A DNA stretch of 64,000 bases. Source: Pyrenopolyporus hunteri. Its lineage: Eukaryota > Ascomycota > Sordariomycetes > Xylariales > Hypoxylaceae. The notes under the pieces were generated by a model. The model was not told the origin of the DNA, ran no database searches, and saw only the letters and a program-made list of their open reading frames with translations. The stretch lies in contig CADCXC010000009.1 of assembly GCA_902806595.1 (NCBI GenBank), forward strand, positions 620,001-684,000, given 5' to 3'. Every line of letters begins with the position of its first letter. Position 1 is the stretch's first letter. Below are positions 10,146-21,389 of the stretch, one piece after another. The position numbers and the translations under genes are program-made.

Positions 10146-12249
10146 TTGTCTGATCGTAAAGGTCGAGTTGTGTAGAAGGCAGAAGATCTCACGGAAGACT
10201 CTGAGTTGGAAAAGTGAAAGGAGGAAGACGGGGCTTCTGGTGGAGGGTTACCATGTTTATATACTAAAGATTTCTACTCTACTCGGGTGCAGGTAGATGG
10301 CCTGCGGTCTTGTGGGAGAAAGAGCATCGTCGTTCATGCGTCTTGGGAGCAGAGTATAGAGTGACTGTATAGAGAAAAAAGTCTTGGCGGCCACCGTATT
10401 TGAATAATGTAGGCCTTGGCATGCTAGAATGCGGTGTTTGCTCCTCATCCAAACTTGCATATACTGGCTACCAAGGTGATAGTATTTGTGTTAAAGAGGT
10501 TTTCAAGGCTATTGCTGAGGTGCCTCGCGAATCCAGAGTCTTGGCGCGGCTGTTGCGCACTCTATGCCATTGTGAAGTCAAAGGCTTCTCCTGCGTAAGT
10601 GGCATGCCAAGAGCTTTTCCCCCTTTTTGTGACTGGGTTGCTTCGCCATTGGTCAATTAGGGTCTTGGCACGATTGTTTGCTCTAGTATTGGCACGAAGC
10701 GGCTCAAACCACCACGCTAGACCCAGCGACCCACACTCGAAGACGCGGTACTTAGTATTTCTACTCGATCTACAGCGGGGGACGGTCTATTTGAATATTC
10801 AATTGTCCGTGTTTAGTATCTACCTATCTTACGAAACCGACTCTCTCTTCCAGTCGGGATCCCTATCGTTTATCGATGTCGACCACCGCGCCGCCGCTGG
10901 ACTATGGGAATAAGGTTCCTAGAGGCATGAAGAGGCGCAGAGACCGCTGGTAGATAGCGCATATAAGAGAGACGTAGCTCTCTTATTATGATTCGAAGGG
11001 CAGCCGTTAAACAATGGTTCGACTCAGTACATGATCGCGAGTCCCAGGAGGGCCGATTCACCTGATACGCGTACTGCCAGCTTCTAGAGGTATTCTTATA
11101 CCTAATGAGAATGTTCGTTCGAATTTAGGGAAGAAAAATTCCTCGTCCCGTCTGTCATGATCATAATATACCTACACTCACATACACATACAACATCATA
11201 CGTGACTCATGAAGATGATCCCGGAACCCCAAAGCCGTCTGTGATTCCTCCGTGAGTTCTATCCTGTTAGGTTGTACACAAACCACAAATCTTCGACAAA
11301 TTTTTGATGATTTTTAAAATTCGCTATTCAGGCACCCATTTCACGATCGCATTATGTTAACATAGCCCAGGTCGCGGTACCCAACCCGTCCGTTTACGCC
11401 GACGTACGCGTCGACACGAATCTATATCCCAGGGCGGGAATAACACAACCGCCGATAAAAGGGGTCTGTACCGTTGTAAAGCGAGGGTGCTCGCCGAAGG
11501 ACACCAGGGGCCGGAAGAGCAATATGCATTGCTCAGTCGATATAAGCGCGAACGTAAACACGGTTATCTGCGCTTTCATTCGGAGATCGCTGCTAAACTT
11601 AGAAAGAACCTCGTTCGTCAATCTCGAGAAGGGTTCCTCGATAGATAGGGGGACAGGGAGCATATAGCCGATAAGGCGAGAAAGACCCCTGTGGTGTGCT
11701 AAGTATAGCAAAGGGTCGCTTAAGAATATACAAACTATTAATGACGTGCCCTGTGGGAGGAAATTCTACGACATTATATCAAATTTCGTTCGTCCGAATA
11801 GTCCTCCCCCAGCTGCTAGCTTTTGGCAGCGGCCAGAAGGAAGTCATCGAATGCCCCGAAGCGGTCACACGGTATCCGGGGGGAGAGCCTTCACCTGAAA
11901 GATTTTCCCCCTTATGGCAAAGGGGCACACACACCCAATATATTTCCTATCTTCGCGGATTGATGATTTAGACCAGGGTACGATTCGACGGCCACATATA
12001 ATAGGCTGTCCCACGTGGCAACCCTAATAGTGCCTCCAAAACCCAAAGTTCCAGTTGGCTCGGTCTCGTTTAATATGGCTAAATAGCATCGCCGGCAGTT
12101 ACGACAATTAAGTGTTCTGCGCGGCACTTAGGACTTAATTTACAAAGCGAGGCCCGGTCGTTGGTTTAAGAAGCGAGCAGGATTTCCGCAGCACGTAGGG
12201 AGGTATCGCCGCAATCAACTTTTTGAAACTTCACGCAAGGAAGTCCAAA

Positions 12250-13400
12250 ATGTTTTGGAGCGCTCTCACCGCCGGCGCCCTTTTGGGGCAGATCGCCTCA
12301 GCGCAGAACATGCTGCGTTTTGGCTGCTCGCAGCTCACCATCGAACGCGCTGATCCGCTGGTCTCCCCTGGGCAAAACCCCGCGCCGCACACGCACCAGA
12401 TCATCGGAGGAAACTCGTTCAATCTTACAGTACTTACCTAGCGCGCGTGAATCTCGTCGAATACCGCTGCTAACATGACTCAGATGGAACCGGCCGTATA
12501 CGACCCGCCCAGCCTGTCTACCTGCACGACCTGCACGTACTCGGAGGACTTCAGCAACTACTGGACGGCCTCCTTGTACTTCAGGTCTCCGGAAAACGGC
12601 ACGTTCCAGCGCGTCCCGCAATTCGCCAACTTCGGCATCCAGCAGGACGGGGGGATGACGGTGTACTACATGCCGTACAGCGCGAAGAACGGCAAGATGA
12701 CGGCGTTCAAGCCCGGCTTCCGAATGATCGCCGGCGACCCCACGAACAAGCAGAACAAATACAAGCCCTCGATCTGCCACCGCTGCCTCGGAAACGGCGA
12801 GGGCTTCGCCCCGTGCGATGCCAAGGACACTGCTGAGCTCCCGACTAAGTACTGCCCCGGGGGTATCCGCGCCACCGTCATCTTCCCGTCCTGCTGGGAC
12901 GGCAAGAACCTCGACTCCCCGGACCACAAGACTCACGTCGTCTACTCCAATGGCGGCGGCCTCGGGAGCCCGAACTGCCCTGCTACGCACCCCGTCGCTG
13001 TTCCCCAGGTAATGTACGAGATCATGTGGGATACCGGAAGATACAAGAACGATTCTTGGTACGGAAACGGCAAGCAGCCGTTTGTCTACAGTTTCGGCGA
13101 CGCGTAAGTCCCCTTCCTCAAGTCTAAGTACGCTTTGATTGCGCTGTTACTGATGGCCATGGTAGAACCGGATACGGCCAGCACGGCGATTACCTTTTCG
13201 GGTGGAAGGACGACTCCTTACAAAAGGCCATGGACGCTCTACCTACCGGAAGATGTGCCAACGCCAACTGCCAAGTCCTCAAGATCCAGCCCGCGTCGGA
13301 GGCGATGAAATGCAAGAAGGCTCAACAGGTAGTCGAAGATGTTGGACAGACTGGACAGTGGATGAAGTCGCTCCCAGGAGGCGTAGAGGTTACCTACTAA
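12250..13400 (+). CDS. Secreted DUF1996-domain protein, three exons
   Basis: Exons are 12250-12429, 12484-13103 and 13166-13400, giving 344 residues. The ATG at 12250 opens a signal peptide ([19 protein letters not shown]). The mature part carries the hallmarks of the DUF1996 family: [25 protein letters not shown]-like [38 protein letters not shown] and [11 protein letters not shown]. The conserved His, Asp and Cys pattern gives high confidence in the family, but its biochemical role is not established; members are typically extracellular fungal proteins, sometimes joined to WSC domains. No WSC domain is seen here. Intron 1 (54 nt) has a GCTAAC branch site. Intron 2 begins GTAAGT. The TTG codon at 12223 extends the frame but is not a likely start. 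Confidence 0.92.
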
Positions 13401-14317
13401 GCATGGATAATTGTAGGCCGTTGGTTGTGTTGTATATGAAGCGTAGTTGTTCTATCTAAACTTGATTAGAATATCAATTGACTGATATAAAGAGATTCGT
13501 TGCCTTTGGTTAGGAGGGAGCACATATTTATGTTCGTGCCCTGTTTACCGTACTTGGCTTCGTAGGTAGTTTCCAATCGAAATTTAAATCTCCCAACTTT
13601 TGAATATTTTATACAGCGGATCATTTTAACTTCTGTCTATAACCTCGGAATGAGTGTCTTCCCCCCTATTCGTTGAACCAAGGGTGGATGAGGACCCACA
13701 AATTCATTTTCGCACGATATTGAAATTCCTATAGCGCATACTGGTTTTTACGTAGTATTAGACATCATATTAAATTTCATTTCATCGTTAATTATTAGTT
13801 ACCTAGATACCTTGGTAGGTAGATTGTAAAGAGGTTCGTACTCGTATTCCCTCCAAAAATAGAAAACATATAGCGGGTGGTAAGCGATCCAGACGAGTCT
13901 CGCAAAGGGTGTGTATATAAATCGAAAACCGCGAGACCTTCGAGTAAGTAAGCTTAGATAAAAGATAATTTTGGATTACAGATCGTAAGGAACGAGTATT
14001 TAATTTACCCGTCGTTTTTTAGATGTGATGGTTGGAATTAGTGGCATTGAACTACGCTTGTAGTAAATCCACCAGCGATCCCATTGATAGGTCTCCGGGC
14101 TGGGCTGATCGAAGTCCTGCATATATGTAGTAGCTGAAGGAGAAGACTGACGTCACGGGAAAATGTCAGCTCTCAGTGGTTGCCTAGGCATCAATACCGC
14201 CCCGCGATCTCGAAACCCTTAGGTATTGTTTGCTGTTTGCCCTATTACACTAGGTTAACAATGCCAAGACCAGTACAACCATAGTACAAGACTGCGGCTC
14301 ATGACAAGCGCGTCGAG
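13401..14317. other. Intergenic, AT-rich, no gene seen
   Basis: About 0.9 kb of fairly AT-rich sequence lies between the DUF1996 gene and the HET gene. I see no open frame with coding character. A TACCTAGATACC-type motif near 13800 belongs to the dispersed palindrome family noted elsewhere in the window. Confidence 0.6.
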
Positions 14318-16804
14318 ATGGCGTTCTCCCGGTCCTCGTGCGATGTGCGCTTTGATAAACGCGACGGCACTCTCACTGCCACCTGTCGCACAGCAGCCGG
14401 TACGGAGCAGAGGTCGCGATTAGATCTGAACACTGTCCTGGGGAACTACAATGGCCGCTTCGAAGTAGGCTCTTCTAACTTCTCCAAGTCTGCAACGGGT
14501 ATTGATCTCAAGGGCACATTTCTATCGGCTCGGCTGCGGACAAAAGATGGCGCGGAATGCGACGATACTATTAATCTTGATGCTATAGTGGAGAATAAAA
14601 ACGGCCGTTTGGCCTATCTCGAACCGAGGGAAAGGATTGAGAGGAGACTTCAAGTGCCGCTACGGCCACAGAAATCGAGGGATACAGGTAGTGCGGCGCC
14701 TCGTCTCGAGCCACCGTCTTGCAGTGTTTGTCGTGACTGGCCGGATCCTCGTCGTCAGGACATTTTCGTCCTGCCGGGGCAGCTCCACAAAGGCAAGCCC
14801 GGATGTTCGTCTTGCGACCTGTTGGCCCAAGTGTTCAAGCACTGCAGACCAAACCAGGGAAAGATCCGAAAGGCGTCGTGTGCAGCGGAAAAACCAAGCT
14901 GTGACCGGGACTTGCATCGCTTGCATCTGTTGTATCAGCTCGAAGATGGGTCAACCGTAAAAAATATGTGTATTTTACACCGCCCCCCAGGCGCGAAAGA
15001 CGACACGCCGAGTTTAGGTAATTTCGCGGATCTACGCAATAAGTACTTGCCTGGAAGATTTTCGTCGCCAGGTAGCGTGAATCAAGCTCGTACGTGGCTG
15101 GAGACATGCATCGGAAAGCACGAAAAGTGCGAGAACTTCAGGCGCAGGCCGCTACCAGCTCGCGTCTTGGATGTCGGAAGCAATCCGACGGACTCTGTCA
15201 GGCTGCTTTCTAATACGGAGCAACGAGAAGACACGTACGCATGCCTCTCACATTGTTGGGGTAAACCAAAGGAGGGCCAACGGGAACCGATTACCTTGAA
15301 GGTGAAGGATAAATCGTCTTTTGAGCGTGGAATAGCGTTCGATGATCTACCTATGAATTATCGAGACGCGATACGTTTCTGTAGACTACTTGAGATCCGT
15401 TACATCTGGATCGATGCGCTCTGCATAATCCAAGATAGCCCGGAGGACTGGGCTTGCGAATCCCTGAAAATGGCCTCGTACTACGGTAACTGCACCGTAT
15501 GCCTGGCGGCGACGCGATCACCCGACCGCGACGGAGGGTTCCAACCAGTAAAGACGAGGTTGGAGTATCAGCTCCCTGGGACGACTGGCCTCGGTGGCCG
15601 CATCCTAGCCACAGAAAGACCACCGGAAGTACCGCACTTCTGGATAGCGAAGAAATTTCCGTACGACAAGCACTACCCGCTGTTGACGCGAGCTTGGGTC
15701 TACCAAGAACGGCGATTATCACCGAGGGTACTGCACTTCTGCGGCAACGAGCTCATCTTCGAATGCCAGCAGCACACGGCCTGCGAATGTGAGTGTATAT
15801 GCGAAGACAGCAACAGGGACCGGGATTCCTGGACGAAAGCCCACGAGGCCTACTTCGCGACACACCACGACGTGACGAAGGTAGACAGCGGGACGAGGAC
15901 TGAACATGAGTGGTCCACTTGGATACGCGCGTATAGCCGACTCAATTTAACTTTCGTGGGCGATAGACTTCCTGCTATGAGCGGACTCGCACAGCAAGCT
16001 AGAGCGAGGAGAGAGGCCTGCGGAGTTCCTACGGGGCGTTATCTCGCTGGGCTTTGGGAGGGGACGCTCTTGAACGACCTATCCTGGTGTGTTGGACGGA
16101 GCCGAGCGCGTGTGACTCGAGGCGAAGACAGCGGGCGTAATTGGGTCCATTTGGCTAATAATAAGGAGAGGAATGTCTGCGACGGCCCAAGGATTAAACC
16201 CGACGACTATGTGGCTCCATCGTGGTCGTGGGCTAGCGTGCTGAGTCCCGTCGAATTCGCGCCGTTCGGATACAAGAAGTTCCTGTGCCAGCTACTTGAT
16301 GTCCATACAGATACATCCGGACCTAATGAATATGGGAAAGTTTCCGCAGGTCACATAATCTTGCAAGGTCGACTGTTAGAAACGGCTTGGGGCGAGACTG
16401 ATGGGAAAATGCGCCTGAAGGACGCCCTAGGGACTCGACTACCTGGGCCGGACGTCCTATGGACTAAAGTATTTAACCGCGTGAAGGATAATGGGATGAT
16501 CTGGTTCCCCGACTACGACATTCGCGCTAGGGGCAAGCATAAGCTGCACGAAGCGGAAAAGCTATATATGCTGCCACTCGTATCCCGTCCGATTTTAGGG
16601 AGGGACGAGGATTCCGATATTAGGGTACAGCTCTACCCGGGTAAGACTAGGGTGGAGGCGGTGTATCTCGTCCTCAAGCGTACGAGATCGACCGGACCAA
16701 TGCCAATATTCGAAAGAGTAGGCTGGGCTGAATACACGGGGTCTGATTGGGACAAGGTGCCCGATATGGCAGAGGCGCGAGACACGAGGTTAATGATTGT
16801 TTGA
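14318..16804 (+). CDS. CVNH-HET fusion protein (cyanovirin-N-like lectin domain plus heterokaryon-incompatibility domain)
   Basis: This is a single-exon frame of 828 residues with an ATG start. Residues 1-102 match the cyanovirin-N homology pattern: FSRSS at the N-terminus, LDLNTVLGNYNGRF closing the first half, and INLDAIVENKNGRLAYL closing the second, so both halves of the pseudo-symmetric fold are present. Residues 135-166 contain paired Cys motifs (CSVC and CSSC) common ahead of HET domains. The HET domain spans about 307-465, with YACLSHCWG, LPMNYRDAI, YIWIDALCIIQ, DW, MASYYGNC and LLTRAWVYQERRLSPR. The C-terminal half contains the usual PSWSWAS motif. HET proteins act in non-self recognition and programmed cell death after fusion of unlike hyphae. 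CVNH domains bind mannose-rich glycans. There is no signal peptide, so it is probably cytosolic. That the lectin-like part senses a ligand that triggers HET is inference. Confidence 0.93.
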   Translation: MAFSRSSCDVRFDKRDGTLTATCRTAAGTEQRSRLDLNTVLGNYNGRFEVGSSNFSKSATGIDLKGTFLSARLRTKDGAECDDTINLDAIVENKNGRLAYLEPRERIERRLQVPLRPQKSRDTGSAAPRLEPPSCSVCRDWPDPRRQDIFVLPGQLHKGKPGCSSCDLLAQVFKHCRPNQGKIRKASCAAEKPSCDRDLHRLHLLYQLEDGSTVKNMCILHRPPGAKDDTPSLGNFADLRNKYLPGRFSSPGSVNQARTWLETCIGKHEKCENFRRRPLPARVLDVGSNPTDSVRLLSNTEQREDTYACLSHCWGKPKEGQREPITLKVKDKSSFERGIAFDDLPMNYRDAIRFCRLLEIRYIWIDALCIIQDSPEDWACESLKMASYYGNCTVCLAATRSPDRDGGFQPVKTRLEYQLPGTTGLGGRILATERPPEVPHFWIAKKFPYDKHYPLLTRAWVYQERRLSPRVLHFCGNELIFECQQHTACECECICEDSNRDRDSWTKAHEAYFATHHDVTKVDSGTRTEHEWSTWIRAYSRLNLTFVGDRLPAMSGLAQQARARREACGVPTGRYLAGLWEGTLLNDLSWCVGRSRARVTRGEDSGRNWVHLANNKERNVCDGPRIKPDDYVAPSWSWASVLSPVEFAPFGYKKFLCQLLDVHTDTSGPNEYGKVSAGHIILQGRLLETAWGETDGKMRLKDALGTRLPGPDVLWTKVFNRVKDNGMIWFPDYDIRARGKHKLHEAEKLYMLPLVSRPILGRDEDSDIRVQLYPGKTRVEAVYLVLKRTRSTGPMPIFERVGWAEYTGSDWDKVPDMAEARDTRLMIV

Positions 16805-18883
16805 GTGTGTAGGCTCTTAGACTAGACTAAAGCCTGCTGAGTGGTAATACGACAAAGAGGAAATGGAAAACGAGGGAAAAGATCGGTGTTGACACCGACG
16901 ACGCTAAAATTGGTTACTTGAGCTGAGACAGCATAGGTACCTAGGTATCTACCTAGTTACCGTACCTTATGTTACACAATGCCGGGCCGCCAGAATACGG
17001 TTACTCCGATCAGTCGCCCTGCTCATAGAATTGGCCATGAGGTTCTGCCGAACCATGAATCCATATTAAGAGTGTGTTGGAGGACTTCCCGATCCAGATA
17101 GTCTAATTTCTCCTGATATGGACAAATGGGAATGAAGGCGTCTTTATTACGGAATAGAAACCATGATATATCGCATAGTTTCATGCTGGCCCGAGGTCTT
17201 CAACTGTCAGATGTCAGATTTGATTGCCTACATCAGCGACAGGAGAGGGAGTCGTATATAAGCCCTAGATACCTAAGGTTAAAGGGGGGAAGGGGTACCG
17301 GCCGCCTGCATAACTCTAAACTGCAATACCACTATTCCGTTCAATTCTGGCTAGCTACGGTTACATGGGGTGGCATAGATGGCATATGTGGCATAGGTGG
17401 TGTGGTTACTCAAATTGGGGGAACAGAGGCGGATATGCTGGGAAGAGAGAAAATAATAGAAGTGACGCCAATCAATCCGAGGCGGCTGAAAACTGGGGAT
17501 GCCCGGATGCTCCGATATAGACTTTATTCCACCGACAACTTAAACGGAACATTGAACTGAGCAATATTTACCAGGCTGGCGGGTCTGATAGTTTCGCTAC
17601 GCTTTTAAGAAAATATGACGACAGCTTCATTTCTCACGCAATATCATGTTCTTGTGTTCTTATATTCTTACATACACTTTATGCGGATGCGGGTGTAAGC
17701 CACGATCGCCACCAGAGTACGCGTAAAGCCCCGGCCCGAATAAGTAAGGAGTCTTCATATCACAATCAGCAAAGTGATCACTCGGTAACAATAGAGAGGG
17801 AACATTGAGACACATAACTGCTATCCAAAGGGGTCTGTTAACGTAGGTAGGTACCTATGTAAGGGAAATGTACCACAAGGCTTGAGTTCATCCCTCAAGT
17901 AGGCAGGGCACTCCTAGGGCAACAATATATTACACCGAATTAATTATACACTTTACACCTGACGTATTCGAGCAGTTGACAAAAAAAAGTTGCACGACTA
18001 CACAGCCTCGGAGCCACCAGCTACCAGGCGACTGGGAATCGGGCAAGATCGTCGATGTACGCGAATCGATTTAGAAACATGCCTCGATACCTGAAGAATT
18101 GTTCGGGGTAAGCTTCGTAATCGGGCGGCTCGGTATAGGTAGCATCTGATGCCAAGCCACATCAAAATTCCCTGGCTGGAGGGGTAGTGGGGGGCAGGCT
18201 GTGGCGCTTTTTGGACTCGTAGTGTGTGGTAGTTGTGTGGGCTACCTCCACCAGCCTCCTTTTGTTCCACTTTCACAGCCGCTTTCTAGATCCACTTCTC
18301 TTTCGGTTAGCAGCTATCGGGGTTATCGATAGCTGGCGGGAGTGTCGGTAGTGCGGACCACCGGCCAATCTGGGGCACGCAACTCAACCTAAACCAACCC
18401 AAACCAACCCAGATCGACTTCCACCAACCGTTTCCATTCTTCCAAACAACCAAACGTCAACCCCCCTCGACACGCGTATCATGGAATACCCCGAGGTGGC
18501 CCGTCAAATGCCAGCTGCATGGAGAAAGTGAGTGTAACTTCGCCGCCTGCCCGCGTGCGTAAGCAGGTGTGAAAGGTTTGTTTGTATAAAGCTTGGCGGC
18601 ATCTACTTCTTCAAGGGCGGTTCCTCATGACCCGCGAGTGATTTATATAAGTGAGTTGATTGATCATCCCTTCATTCCTAGCTAGGCGCCTCCTCGCAAC
18701 GTACACGACGAGTATTTCTATTATTATACACTGCTAGCGGCAAGTACTGTGGGATATACTCAAGCTATCTGAAGATTTTTAACGCTCGAAGATCCCACAT
18801 CATCCCAAACCTCTTTCTCTACTTCAAGTTTCACTGCTCTTTAACTTCACTCCGACTGGTATAATATTCATTATCTCGCCGAT
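16805..18883. other. Intergenic region with two doubtful short frames
   Basis: About 2.1 kb lie between the HET gene and the GPI-protein gene. A 144-residue frame at 17126-17560 has an ATG, but its sequence looks unstructured and partly repeat-derived (GGCATA-type repeats near 17372-17400), so I do not call it. An ACCTAGGT palindrome lies at 16939. From about 18390 to 18480 the plus strand is rich in CAACC and pyrimidine, like a 5' leader, and is followed by a short ATG frame at 18481 (see findings). Confidence 0.5.
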
Positions 18884-19714
18884 ATGAAGGTTTACGCTGC
18901 CCTCACGCTCCTTGCGGCTACTGCCGTGGTGGCTCAGATCGAATCCCAAGACCCTAACGGCGCTGCTACTGACACCGCTGCCGCTACTGACACCGCCGCT
19001 GCTACGGGTACCGCTACTGGTGATGCTACTGCTACCGGTACTGCCACTGCCACCGTCGACGGTACCTCTACCAGCTACAGCACAGACATCGACGGTAGTA
19101 GCACAACCGATGCCATCTTCAGCGCAATCACGGACGCTACGGACGCCGGGGCTGCCACTAGCGTTAGCGGCGACGCTGAAACTGGCACCGCTAGCGACGC
19201 TAGCGGCGTAGCTGTCGCTACTAGCGGCAGTGATAGCACTGATAGCATCGACGGCACTGGCAGCACCGAGAACCCTACGTCTCCTTCAACTACCGCCATC
19301 GTATTAGACACTGCTACTGCTGTTGCGGGATCTACTGCTGCAGCTGTAACCGATGTCTCTACCTCTACTATTGTCTTCGCGACGGGCGCTGCTACGGCCT
19401 CAGGAACTGCTGGTGCCGTTGGCACCGTTGGTACTGTCGGCACCGTCGGTACCGTCGGTACTGTTGGCACTGTTGGCACCGGCGTCGCCTCGGCGTCTTT
19501 CAGCTCAGGATCCGGCGTCAACGCTACGCTGGTAACTAGCGCTACCAGCGGCAGCGGCGAGGCCACCGCCACGCCCCAGGGTCCCACTACCACCTTCGAC
19601 TCCGGCGACTCGTCGTCGACCAACGTGCCGGATGCTGGCGCCGCTGCCTTCCAGGCCGGTTCCAACAGCCTACTTGCCCTCGTCGGCGTGGCCGCCGCGA
19701 TCCTACTCTCTTAA
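18884..19714 (+). CDS. GPI-anchored Ala/Thr/Ser-rich cell-surface protein
   Basis: This is an uninterrupted frame of 276 residues. Residues 1-17 (MKVYAALTLLAATAVVA) form a signal peptide. The body is almost entirely Ala, Thr, Ser, Gly, Asp and Val, with early TDTAAA and TATG repeats and a later run of GTV units. It is probably heavily O-mannosylated. The C-terminus (SNSLLALVGVAAAILLS) is a short hydrophobic tail after a small-residue stretch, as in GPI attachment signals. No catalytic domain is seen. Location at the plasma membrane or wall is inferred. A pyrimidine-rich leader and a TTTATATAAG box near 18651 lie upstream. Confidence 0.85.
   Translation: MKVYAALTLLAATAVVAQIESQDPNGAATDTAAATDTAAATGTATGDATATGTATATVDGTSTSYSTDIDGSSTTDAIFSAITDATDAGAATSVSGDAETGTASDASGVAVATSGSDSTDSIDGTGSTENPTSPSTTAIVLDTATAVAGSTAAAVTDVSTSTIVFATGAATASGTAGAVGTVGTVGTVGTVGTVGTVGTGVASASFSSGSGVNATLVTSATSGSGEATATPQGPTTTFDSGDSSSTNVPDAGAAAFQAGSNSLLALVGVAAAILLS
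19412..19482 (+). repeat. In-frame 9-bp minisatellite coding for Gly-Thr-Val repeats
   Basis: Units of GGCACCGTT and close variants repeat about eight times, giving GTV triplets in the GPI protein. The third codon positions vary while the amino acids are kept, suggesting selection on the peptide or old duplication. Confidence 0.85.
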
Positions 19715-21389
19715 AAGGGAGACGGACTGGGCTAAACCCGCTCGGACATGTCCTAAACTCTTACTCGCCGCCTTGGCTCTTCTCCGGATAGGTCAACCAT
19801 GACTACTCACCCATCCGTTTATTGTTTAAATTTTGAAATTATGCAACCTGTTCTGTATCTGTTAATACGCTAGCCGAACCAACCAGGCGGGCTTTCGGGC
19901 GGTCGTCCGGGCTCGGATGCCTCCTGTCGCCCGCTTTCGTCTAGCTACTGATCTGATCACGCCTCCTTTTATCTAATCTACAATTACTTAGGGAACAACA
20001 TACGGGTTCATGGTGGCGGCAACGGCGGTCTTCGGTAGCGGGAAATGGGGCCTCCCTCATTCATCTTATTCGAGGTGGCGGCCCCGTAATTCCAGCATTA
20101 GAAAGGCGTTACGGCATCATTATTCTCTGCATGGATAGGTTAGGATTAGACGTTGCACTGGGGCAACCATCATATTACCCTCTCACAAACCTTAGCCGAC
20201 GGGCTGGTCCTAATTGGATAGGGCTAGGTCCGCGGCGGGTGTTTGTGCTCCTAAAAGGGAGACGGCTAGCTAGCCACCTCGTATAGAGTTGAGACCTACT
20301 TTCGTTGGTTTAATCGGACTAGATATCTGGGAGTTAGTTCAGCGCAATAAAATCGTTGGTATTTACTCAAGATTTGAAGGCGTTGATGTGTGAGTTGTTC
20401 ATATGGCCTTAACTAGGGGTAGAGGGTCTGATCCCTTACATCGCAACAAGGATACTAAGCATTTAACGCAAAAATAAGAATATGGGTTTCCGTTTTGATA
20501 TTTCTACATGATATCTATCGTATACAGAGATGTCGGATTCTCTGGTTATGGTTGTAGTCGTTATAAGTCAGGCGCCTACCTCTCATTATACCACGATTCA
20601 AATCGGTAAGTTAATCATGAAACATCATTGGCAGTTCATTATATCTATCGACTATTGGGACCCATGGTGGTTAACTGAATTTATTCCTTCTGTGGTTTCC
20701 AGGACTTCGTCCAGCCTATTAGAGTTGTACTCATACCCCCACGAAAAAGGGGTAATATAATGTGCTGTTTCAATGTGTCCGAGACTACGCACATATACAC
20801 GGGCGGAAACAATGTCTTTTCGATCTACTCCAGCTGTTTAGCCATAAATGGGAACAGCATCGAAAAGGACAAAACCCTCCATTTTTTTATGAACTTTTAA
20901 TATCCGCTCTTCGCCCCTCGGTGTTTTTGCTGCTATGATATTTTGTGTTGACCAGCTCATCACCTATCTATTCACTTCAGGCCCTAACTCATACGAATAA
21001 GACTTCAAAGGTAATTAACTTATCTAACCTTTCTGCTCTAATCTAGATCTTAGGTCGTTACTGTATCTACAGCCATTGCTTCATCTACATCTACATCTAC
21101 ATCTACACCTACGCAGCACCCCCTCGCAACCTAACACAATACCAAAAAAGCAAACCTTTCCCGCCTACCAATTAATTACGCACTCCTAACTCCGGCCCAT
21201 GCAAGATGCAGAACATAACCATCTCTAGAGACCCTACGTTCGTCATGAACAGCATATACGAAAGCCCCTTCTTCATCGCGGTACGTCTCATCGTCCTTAT
21301 CTTCGTGATTCGGCGTCTACCTCGTAATCTCCTCGTCACCTACCGCTACTACCTCCTCCTATCCCTCCTCCTGCTCCCTCCCCTCAGCA
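19715..21389. other. Intergenic region, no gene supported
   Basis: About 1.7 kb lie between two convergent surface-protein genes. A run of CATCTA hexamers lies near 21087-21112. The frame at 21206-21418 has an ATG but overlaps the 3' end of the minus-strand gene and has a biased Leu/Tyr/Arg composition; it is probably part of that gene's 3' untranslated region. Confidence 0.55.

Larger units (their letters stand above)
8462..12249. other. Long intergenic region with repeats and one doubtful small ORF
   Basis: Nearly 3.8 kb separate the agmatinase and DUF1996 genes. It holds a long A run near 8813-8831, a T run near 9497-9514, a degenerate minisatellite at about 9990-10145, and a doubtful Cys-containing small frame at 9564-9800. 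A 10-bp inverted pair, CTTGGCATGC near 10413 and its complement near 10601, could be remnant repeat ends but is too short to call. No convincing multi-exon gene was found. Confidence 0.5.

Noticed and set aside
10408..10612. CTTGGCATGC inverted pair as transposon ends
   Set aside because: Only 10 bp match and flanks differ, and there is no target duplication or internal frame.
11394..11711. 105-residue minus-strand frame
   Set aside because: It opens with TTG rather than ATG. Composition is plausible and an acceptor-like CACAG lies upstream, but no partner exon or family was recognised.
12298..12990. 230-residue minus-strand frame opposite the DUF1996 gene
   Set aside because: It is antisense to well-matched DUF1996 coding sequence and has shadow-frame composition.
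17126..17560. 144-residue plus-strand frame with an ATG
   Set aside because: No domain, odd Gly/Ile-rich stretch from GGCATA repeats, and no sign of conservation; not supported as a gene.
19075..19665. 196-residue minus-strand frame antisense to the GPI protein
   Set aside because: It is the mirror of a low-complexity GC-rich gene; the plus-strand product has a signal peptide and GPI tail, the antisense one has no features.
19711..20265. TAAAAGGGAGACGG present twice (19712 and 20252)
   Set aside because: A 14-bp direct match without further flanking similarity is too short to call a repeat or target duplication.
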